Assembly: GCF_050003625.1 (NCBI RefSeq)
Contig: NC_134399.1
Location: 220,528,975 to 220,592,974, forward strand
Source of the DNA: Haematobia irritans
Lineage: Eukaryota; Arthropoda; Insecta; Diptera; Muscidae
Length of the DNA stretch: 64,000 nucleotides
Reading direction: 5' to 3'
Position numbers and translations under genes: made by a program. Under the pieces are notes generated by a model that worked only from the letters and a program-made list of their open reading frames with translations, was not told the origin of the DNA and did not search any database. Positions within the stretch are counted from its first letter, which is position 1; every line of letters starts with the position of its first letter. Shown here piece by piece: positions 55,950 to 64,000 of the stretch.

Positions 55950-56972
55950 ATGAACGAGTTGGACAGTTTGAGACAAGAAGCCGAATCCCTTAAAAATGCC
56001 ATACGTGATGCCCGTAAGGCTGCCTGCGACACAAGTTTGGTGCAGGCAGCAGCGTCTTTGGAACCCATTGGTCGTATACAGATGCGCACAAGACGAACAT
56101 TGAGGGGACATTTGGCGAAAATCTATGCCATGCATTGGGGCAACGATTCACGCAACCTAGTATCAGCATCTCAAGATGGCAAATTGATAGTTTGGGACTC
56201 GCATACCACAAATAAAGTCCATGCTATACCGTTGCGCTCGTCTTGGGTCATGACGTGTGCATACGCGCCCTCGGGCAGTTATGTTGCCTGTGGTGGTCTA
56301 GATAATATGTGTTCAATATACAATTTAAAAACCCGCGAGGGAAATGTGCGTGTATCCCGCGAATTACCCGGACATGGTGGCTATTTGTCATGCTGCCGTT
56401 TTTTGGACGACAATCAAATTGTAACCAGCTCGGGTGATATGACCTGTGGTCTATGGGACATTGAAACTGGCCAACAAGTTACATCGTTCTTGGGCCATAC
56501 TGGTGATGTTATGGCTCTCTCACTTGCGCCTGGTTGTCAAACATTTGTTTCTGGTGCTTGTGATGCTTCGGCAAAACTTTGGGATATACGAGAGGGCGTA
56601 TGTAAACAAACATTCCCTGGCCACGAATCAGATATAAACGCAGTGACGTTCTTCCCCAACGGTCAGGCATTCGCCACAGGTTCGGACGATGCCACCTGTC
56701 GTCTCTTTGATATACGAGCTGATCAAGAATTAGCCATGTATTCGCATGACAATATCATCTGCGGCATTACGTCGGTGGCATTCTCAAAGAGTGGTCGCTT
56801 GCTGTTAGCTGGCTACGATGACTTTAATTGCAATGTTTGGGACACAATGAAAGCCGAACGTTCTGGTATATTGGCTGGCCACGATAACCGGGTCTCGTGT
56901 CTGGGTGTGACTGAAAATGGAATGGCAGTAGCAACGGGTTCATGGGATTCCTTTTTGCGTGTGTGGAATTAA
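55950..56972 (+). CDS. Gbeta13F: Heterotrimeric G protein beta subunit (Gbeta13F / GNB1 type)
   Basis: 340 residues in one coding exon, the standard length for the family. The protein pairs with a G-gamma subunit and binds G-alpha on the inner plasma membrane; in flies it acts in asymmetric division, gastrulation and receptor signalling. The N-terminal helix ([20 protein letters not shown]) is the coiled coil that binds G-gamma. Seven WD40 repeats follow, with characteristic GH...WD pairs, such as [13 protein letters not shown] near 51, [60 protein letters not shown] and [20 protein letters not shown], ending [11 protein letters not shown]. It is the ubiquitous type, not the retinal Gbeta76C or the Gbeta5 type, whose N termini differ. 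The start (ACAAAG before ATG) is the first Met in frame and matches the family start. No intron interrupts the coding region. Confidence 0.97.
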   Translation: MNELDSLRQEAESLKNAIRDARKAACDTSLVQAAASLEPIGRIQMRTRRTLRGHLAKIYAMHWGNDSRNLVSASQDGKLIVWDSHTTNKVHAIPLRSSWVMTCAYAPSGSYVACGGLDNMCSIYNLKTREGNVRVSRELPGHGGYLSCCRFLDDNQIVTSSGDMTCGLWDIETGQQVTSFLGHTGDVMALSLAPGCQTFVSGACDASAKLWDIREGVCKQTFPGHESDINAVTFFPNGQAFATGSDDATCRLFDIRADQELAMYSHDNIICGITSVAFSKSGRLLLAGYDDFNCNVWDTMKAERSGILAGHDNRVSCLGVTENGMAVATGSWDSFLRVWN

Positions 56973-58016
56973 GCATAACATCAACAATCCATAAGAGAAA
57001 AACAAAAAACACAACACATTATGTTTTAAGGAAATCCAACAACAAATCACAACAAAATCAACAGCCTACAACAAAAAGAAAATACTGTTTACTACTATAC
57101 ATATATAGTTTAATGTAATACCAACAAAAATGCCGTGTAATGATGGTAAAATTAATTCTGAGGATATTGTTGAAAGAAACGCATTTACTTATACATTTAC
57201 GAAAACAAAACAAAAAACGAGGGTGCGCAACTACTCCAGGCGTCCTAAAAAATGCAGAAGAACGGCTATTTTCTTTATACGTGATCATTGCTACTTTTTT
57301 ATATGTCTTGTACTGTTTGGGAATAACGCAATCTCATTAAGGAATACGATTAATTTTTTGGCGCATTTTAAAATCGTGGAAAAATAAGGTTTCGAGTAGT
57401 CCAGAATGAAAATTCACATTTGTTCACTTCTATGAGGACACAAAAACCCCTCCATTTTATTGATCAAGAGAAGCAAAATCAACAATATCCTCAACAATTT
57501 TTCCACATTCAAATTTTAATTTAATTGAACAATGTAACAAAAACAAGAAAACAACACGCGCAATTTACACGCACATTAATTTACACACAACTTTACGTAC
57601 AACTTCATACATACGCGACACACAACCACACACACACATACAATATATTTATATATATACAATTGAACTTACATTGCAAAAAAACCTAAAAAGTGTGGTA
57701 AGATGATTAAAAAATGGATGAGAAAACATCCATTAATAAAAAAGGGCATGCACATTCGAAAGTCGTATTATGTAGGACTATAGGACATTTAAAGAAAGGA
57801 TATTTGAACATATAAAATGAAATCCCACACAGACAGAAAAATATACACAAAAGTAAAAAATACGCGCAAAACTATTTTGCACCCAGAAAGAAGTAAAGGA
57901 AATTTTTCATTGCCCCCGCCGCCATAAAAACATAACATGTCTCTATTAAGAAAAATGCAAGTATCACTTTTTTAGTAATTCGTTACAGAATCTTTTTTTC
58001 GTTTTTAACATAAAGA

Positions 58017-58140
58017 GGTCTATTCTGTATCTCACGTGAGAATTTGAAGTTTTCATATCTCACAGAAACTTCCTTAAGAAAGGTATAATTGTTTATTCTA
58101 TCTTGTGAAAACTTTTCACGTCAAGTACAAAATAGATCCT
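58017..58140. repeat. Small inverted-repeat element, 124 bp
   Basis: TCTATTCTGTATCTCACGTG on the left faces CACGTCAAGTACAAAATAGA on the right, an imperfect inverted repeat. The interior has TCTCACAGAAACTTCC. It may be a MITE lying in the 3' UTR region of Gbeta13F. Confidence 0.55.
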
Positions 58141-59799
58141 GCGATGTGTCTCCTCTTATATGTCTGTTTAAAGCCTAAATATATATATTCATCATTTTCC
58201 TAAGAATATAAGGCTACAGTAGTGTTATACATATGTACATATATGTATTATTAGTATGTGTATGAATGCGTAAATTTTTTGTTTTCTGTTTTTTTAATTC
58301 ATATAAGCAAATTGTCTTTTTATACTTGAGTTCCCTTTAGCCAGCAAGAACTTACTATAAACCTACATTCTCATATACACAGAACCAAATTAGAGCAGAA
58401 AGAACAGTAAAAAATAAAAAGATGAGGCATTTACAAAACCACAGCAAGTTTATTTAAGTCGAGAATGAAATGAGAAACATCCTAGAAAAATAATGATAAA
58501 ACAAAAATCACGTCAACAACAAAAACCACAATGAATAATTAATTTAATAAGTCTTACAAAAAACCAAAAACCATTTATTAATAATAATATTTAATTATAA
58601 TAATAAAAACATCATACACTACAACTTTATAAAACAAAACGTATTTAAGGACTTTAATTTCTAAAAATAAAAGTAATTTAAAACAAAACCAACAAATATA
58701 AACATATTTTATATATGCATAAAAAATTCTTATAAAAACAAAATTAAGAAAAAAACTAAAAAAATTTATATAAAAAAGGAACAAAAAATAATTAAGCTAA
58801 GAGGGGTAATAGGAGCCGATACAAGTAAAAAAAAAATACAAACTACAACAAAAATCACCCACTCATACAATAACAAAATTCAAATTTCCATTTGCATCTC
58901 CGCCCCGAATCCATCTCGCATCTTGATTTAATTTCCACCGCGGTTCTTATGGCGATGACCACAAAGTGTTAATTTACAATAACACACAAAGTATTTGTAA
59001 TAGTGATGATTTTCATTCATTTGTTCAAAGATAAAATAACGCAACAATTTCCTATTTATCAAACCCATTAAGCTACGACGAATCAACAACCTCACGTAAA
59101 AAGGGGAAACAAAGTAGAACGCACACATGAATTAATCCATTTATTGTGTTACCATGACAAAACACAATAGTAGCATCAAAAGAACTGCAGTTGAATTTTG
59201 TTTAGCTTATTGAAAAATGAATACATTTAGTCGTTATTTTAAAATGTATGTGTTTACTAGAATTTAAAACATTTTTGGGGCTCAAAAATGAATTATTTTC
59301 AATGTATATTAATTTGTCGGGCTTCTTGGTCCAAGTTTTTCCTTTCAATAATTGCAAATGTAAAGTTACTTTTTTTATTTATTTTTACACAAATATATAG
59401 AGAAATAATTGAACTCAATGAATACCACCAAGGAGAAAAAGAAGTAATTAACATCTCCCTCATAGTCATTTCGTTGATTTATCACACTATGAAATATGAA
59501 AAATGTTATTTGGCATATCGGCATGATAAGTGGAAAATATCAATTTATACACACATATATTTTTATATATGTATATGCCTCTACAGTACAGTACTTTTAA
59601 TTATTTTCACCTCGTATTCGACTATCTGATCCACATTATTCTGAAATTTAAGCTATTCGATCTTTACAAAGCTAATGGATTTTTCGGTATAAGATTCTAT
59701 TCTCAAAGACGTCTTGATTACTTTAATCCAAAATTGCGAAAGTATATATACTTTCTCTCGAATCGAATATATAAAAAGTGTTAGTTAATACATTAATAT

Positions 59800-59960
59800 G
59801 CGCATGATGATATAAACCGCTGTGCAAACTTTTTTCGGACTTTATGTTTAGAATAAAATTGTTCTATATTGAACTTGTATAAAGTCATTAAACTTTATTG
59901 CAGTGCAAACTTTTCTCGAACGATATTGTTCTATAGAATATAGTTTGGAATATTTTATAT
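59800..59960. repeat. Short direct repeat (GTGCAAACTTTTYTCG)
   Basis: GTGCAAACTTTTTTCGGAC near 59822 and GTGCAAACTTTTCTCGAAC near 59903 are similar direct copies. Non-coding. Confidence 0.4.
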
Positions 59961-62467
59961 AATTGTTTTCAAAAGCTAATATACATTTTCACAAATTGAT
60001 TAAATTCGGAATAGTATTTCCAATTTTTTTAAGCTTAAACTATAAGAGAAACTTTAAAATAAATTAGAAAAATGTCCCACGTTAGTACCATTTAGCAATC
60101 TATAAATACATATTTTTTATGTTGTGTATGGCTTGCTGTGATTTGTAAATGGATTTTTGTTTGAAATGAATTTGTTCTTCAGTTTGGTTAAAGAAATTTA
60201 ATAAAACCGTATCTCCTTTTTTTATATTAAATCACTTTTTTATATTTAGTTTTCAAATGGAAACATCATTAAAGAAATTTACAAGTAAACACTTTTTTTT
60301 GAATGCGCAAGTAAACGTTTTGCAGAAACTTTTCCATCTTAAGAAAAAAAGATGCAAGTATTTTGCAAAGAGATTTTTTTATTTTCTATACTGTCTGTAT
60401 AAAACGCAGAAAAAAACATTACCAGTAATTTCACGTACCTCCTCCCGGAATAGCCTGTCATTCTTTATTCAATCATTTCTGCATTGTTCCATTAGAAGAT
60501 GTTGTTGCTCTCATAGCCTTAACACAATGATCCAGTTAGCCATATTAATATAAGTATATACATGCTATATAGGAATACACACAAGTGTAACCAGATCAAA
60601 CTTTCCGTTTGAAAATAAATAAAATACAATTGAGGAAAACAAAAACTTCAAAACATATAGCTCAGCTTTGATTTTTTTACAATTTGCATTTATAGTCTTG
60701 TACTTTATTTATTTGTTTGTTTTTACATATAAATGCGAACCTAAAAGTTTCTAATTGTTTTCTACATACATATTATATGCATACACTAAATAAAATCAAT
60801 TCTTTTGTTTTTTTTTATTTTGAGAAACTGAAATTATTGAGAGATAATTTTTATCACGTAAATATATTATTTAATTTTATTTAGCAATATATACAATATT
60901 TTTTTGTTTTTAATTCTTATATTAGGTTTTAGAATGTTCCTTTAATTTTTCTCAATATTTACAAATATGCGATACTATATATTATTTGATAACTGTTGTA
61001 ACTTATGTTTGTTTCCAGTCTCGTGTTTGAAGCATTTCACTCACATATTATAAAATATTACCTAAATCATGTATTAAATTTATGCTTATTTATTTACATT
61101 TTCCTAAATAAGTTTCTAGTGTTTGTATGTATGATATTTTGCTACATGGAAATCCCAAAGGAAAATTAAATCTATAATATTACATATTGCACAATTAAAA
61201 ACTATATGTACAATTCTATTTGTTATTATTAAAAAAAAGGTTATGTAAAAATTATCAAATTTGTATATTCTGTGGGTGACTGTATCTACTTCGCCGAAAC
61301 TAGGCCATATTGTAGTATTCCGTGTTAAATATACTATACCTACTTCGAGATCATTATATGACACATTCATTTTACTTAATTACAACTTATTTTATAATTA
61401 TCTTACTGTAATGAAAATTTCGGCTATTCTATGATTTTTTGTTGATATATTTTCGGATTTCGAAATGAAACATCACTACTACCTTTGGGATTATTTCATT
61501 ATGGCACTGACAGTGACGACGACAACTTTAGATTTTCGATATTGCAGTTCATATGAAAACACTCCTACGATAGCGAAAAGCATAACATCCATACGTACCA
61601 CACTCATTTCAATCTGTCTCTTTCACACCCGCAGACTAGACGGACACATATAGAAAATACATTTTTCAAAGGGTCATATAAGATTTAATATTAAATAAAC
61701 AAAAAAAAAACTTAATGAAAACAAACCAAAAAAAAAAAATACACAACATACACATGCATACACATATACTTTCTTTGAAAGGAAAAAGCCCAAAAACAAA
61801 AATAAATAATTAAAAAACAAGTACATGGAACTAAAGTAATGAACAAACAAAACACAGAAGATTAAAAATATTCAATGACGATAAAAGTAACACAATGGAA
61901 AATAATACATCTAAAAAGAAACTCATATTTAAAAATCTGTAATTATAAAAATTAAAAATAAAAATTCAAATAAAAATACATTTGCTTAGTTAGTGTAATC
62001 AAATTTTTTTCAATTTATTTAAAGGATCAAAATTAGTAAAAAAAATTGCAGTCTCTTAAGGTAATTTCTCAATTTTGGTTACAAAATTATGAAAAATATA
62101 AAATTATGATAAAAGAAATCACTTAGAATCAAAATGATAGGATTTTTAGTTAGTCCTTAACTTTACACTGCATTCTTGAAACTTTCACCATGCAAGCCAA
62201 ACGCTTGCACGGTACTATCGAAAGCCACAGTTAATACCATGTTTCTATATATCGAATGAATACCCACTCGATATAAAGGCAGCCACTCGAATTCGAATCA
62301 ATTTGGGTTTCTGTATTTTTGAAAGTTCATTTCGTTTGTGTGAGAATGCGTTGATTATCAAAAATTAATATTTTTCAAATTTGTGGACTGAGAATTCATT
62401 AATTTCAACAATGTTTTTACTTTTGACATATACGTTTGTTTAACACTCGACAAAAAAAAAATAAAGA

Positions 62468-63405
62468 TAAAGGGTGATTCTTTTGAGGTTAGGATTTTCA
62501 TGCATTAGTATTTGACAGATCACGTGGGATTTCAGACATGGTGTCAAAGAGAAAGATGCTCAGTATGCTTTGACATTTCATCATGAATAGACTTACTAAC
62601 GAGCAACGCTTGCAAATCATTGAATTTTATTACCAAAATCAGTGGCAGAAAATCCGCTTTTTTATCGACAAATTTTGTTCAGCGATGAGGCTCATTTCTG
62701 GTTGAATGGCTACGTAAATAAGCAAAATTGCCGCATTTGGAGTGAAGAGCAACCAGAAGCCGTTCAAGAACTGCCCATGCATCCCGAAAAATGCACTGTT
62801 TGGTGTGGTTTGTACGCTGGTGGAATCATTGGACCGTATTTTTTCAAAGATGCTGTTGGACGCAACGTTACGGTGAATGGCGATCGCTATCGTTCGATGC
62901 TAACAAACTTTTTGTTGCCAAAAATGGAAGAACTGAACTTGGTTGACATGTGGTTTCAACAAGATGGCGCTACATGCCACACAGCTCGCGATTCTATGGC
63001 CATTTTGAGGGAAAACTTCGGAGAACAATTCATCTCAAGAAATGGACCGGTAAGTTGGCCACCAAGATCATGCGATTTGACGCCTTTAGACTATTTTTTG
63101 TGGGGCTACGTCAAGTCTAAAGTCTACAGAAATAAGCCAGCAACTATTCCAGCTTTGGAAGACAACATTTCCGAAGAAATTCGGGCTATTCCGGCCGAAA
63201 TGCTCGAAAAAGTTGCCCAAAATTGGACTTTCCGAATGGACCACCTAAGACGCAGCCGCGGTCAACATTTAAATGAAATTATCTTCAAAAAGTAAATGTC
63301 ATGGACCAATCTAACGTTTCAAATAAAGAACCGATGAGATTTTGCAAATTTTATGCGTTTTTTTTTTTTTTAAAAGTTATCAAGCTCTTAACAAATCACC
63401 CTTTA
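62468..63405 (+). mobile_element. Tc1/mariner element, internally deleted
   Basis: Bounded by TAAAGGGTGATT (62468-62479) and its inverse AATCACCCTTTA (63394-63405), with TA at both outer edges as in all Tc1/mariner insertions. It carries one transposase remnant (see the pseudogene). About 120 codons are missing in the middle, so the copy cannot move itself. The right part is followed by T-rich sequence. Confidence 0.88.
62583..63295 (+). pseudogene. Transposase of a Tc1/mariner element, deletion-broken
   Basis: A start at 62583 gives MNRLTNEQRLQIIEFYYQNQ, the N terminus of this family. At about 62643 the frame jumps: the C-terminal part is open in another frame from 62642 to 63295 (217 codons, no true ATG at its start). 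Here ILFSDEAHFWL has the first catalytic Asp, FQQDGATCHT the second, and PRSCDLTPLDYFLWGYVKSK the third. There are 36 residues between the second and third. The DNA-binding domain and linker (about 120 residues) are deleted and the frame is shifted. The remaining part is otherwise well preserved, so the loss is fairly recent. Confidence 0.88.
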
Positions 63406-63535
63406 CTTACCAGTCGACATAGAGGAACCCAAATGAATTTTCTTTCGTTTGAAATACGAAAAAAACTATCGTTCGATATACAGAAACAGGGCATAAGTTT
63501 GCTGTATTCAATGGTGTAATATCAAACCTTTTTTA

Positions 63536-63704
63536 GGGTATGGTCACACTGGGCAAGACCAGCAAACATTTTTAGTTCATAATGGATACAATACATCACA
63601 GCAAGAGTATTTCCCAAAAACTGTATCGAGATATTTCGAAAGTGCTGCTGGAAAAAAGTTTGACACTCGTTTTGGGCAACTATTTGCCAAGTGTGACCAT
63701 ACCC
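63536..63704. mobile_element. PIF/Harbinger-like MITE, 169 bp, TTA duplication
   Basis: Left end GGGTATGGTCACACTGGGCAA and right end TTGCCAAGTGTGACCATACCC are inverse copies with one difference plus one shifted base. TTA flanks both sides (63533-63535 and 63705-63707). Non-coding. Confidence 0.85.
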
Positions 63705-63768
63705 TTAGTTAAAACAATATTAGTACGTTGCTGTTCTATAAAACAAGCCTGATCACTCTTTTAAAAAT

Positions 63769-63845
63769 AATTAAATCTACTAAAAGTGGGTTTGAAATCC
63801 CCTTTTTTTAAGGCAAATGACAGTTTAGATCTAGTTACAGTGGAT
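63769..63845. repeat. Single arm of the 52484-52727 foldback MITE
   Basis: AAATCTACTAAAAGTGGGTT, GAAATCCCCTTTTTTTAAGG, CAAATGACAGTTTAGATCTA and GTTACAGTGGATT follow the left arm of the foldback element with a few differences. The other arm is absent. Confidence 0.75.
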
Positions 63846-63920
63846 TATTGTGTGCATGCAGGTCATTTTCGAATATGAATATTATTGTGTGCATGCAGGT
63901 CATTTTCGAATATGACATGA
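63844..63920. repeat. Two tandem units of 38 bp
   Basis: ATTATTGTGTGCATGCAGG followed by TCATTTTCGAATATGA occurs twice in direct order. It is then followed by CATGACCTGC, an inverse of the GCAGGTCAT part. Confidence 0.85.
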
Positions 63921-64000
63921 CCTGCTTGCTATATGTGTTCGGTTCATGTAAGTACATAAATAGATGTGTCAAACATGTTGTGTATCGGCCAATGCTTTGG

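Larger units (their letters stand above)
56973..62467 (+). other. Long AT-rich region, probable extended 3' UTR of Gbeta13F then spacer
   Basis: About 5.5 kb with no coding gene. It opens with CAACA-rich sequence and has many A-runs (AAACAAAA) and poly-T tracts. This suits a long 3' UTR, as neural transcripts in flies often have, but the end of the transcript is not visible. Several AATAAA candidates exist (for example near 60619 and 61961). An imperfect inverted-repeat element is at 58017-58140. Confidence 0.4.

Noticed and set aside
57130..57387. Small frames after Gbeta13F that look like a membrane peptide
   Set aside because: Two overlapping frames and an antisense one compete over the same AT-rich stretch; none has homology or a conserved start.

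Overview
The window is AT-rich nuclear DNA of a higher fly. Seven protein-coding genes have clear Drosophila-type orthologues, and the repeats (a 152-bp tandem repeat, a TTTCTATAGAAA minisatellite, a tRNA-derived SINE and many small inverted-repeat elements) resemble those of calyptrate flies, most likely a muscid. The genus is inference from repeat style and was not checked.

Layout of genes: TSPO (1835-2477, +, 2 coding exons); a NAC-beta/bicaudal gene with a very long extra C-terminal tail (13069-10718, -); a TM2D2/amaretto-type membrane protein (21152-21820, +, 2 exons); cathepsin B (24356-25536, +, 2 exons); porcupine, the Wnt O-acyltransferase (36521-35136, -, one coding exon); exportin-7/Ranbp16 (38675-49522, +, 18 coding exons, the first being only the ATG); and the G-protein beta subunit Gbeta13F (55950-56972, +, one coding exon), followed by about 5 kb of AT-rich sequence that looks like a long 3' UTR. 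These are housekeeping and signalling genes with no operon-like relation to each other.

Most of the rest is mobile DNA. A complete BEL/Pao LTR retrotransposon (26304-32579, coding on the minus strand) has two 459-bp LTRs that read identical, a 5-bp target duplication, a tRNA-Trp primer site and an unbroken 1769-residue Gag-Pol, so it is young and may be active. A decayed LINE sits inside a TTAA-flanked piggyBac-type element in a Ranbp16 intron, and a second small TTAA element lies in a later intron. A hAT-like element lies just upstream of cathepsin B. An internally deleted Tc1/mariner element lies at 62468-63405. A tRNA-derived SINE occurs at least five times plus fragments, and a second repeat carries two divergent tRNA-like promoters. 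Several MITE families are bounded by inverted repeats; one has its own empty site preserved in a neighbouring tandem duplicate.

The observations most worth following are the ~600-residue K/Q/P/A tail on the NAC-beta gene, the intact young BEL element, the double-headed tRNA repeat, and the empty-site pair at 3777-5040. I found no CRISPR array, operon, rRNA or genuine tRNA gene, and no convincing wholly new system.
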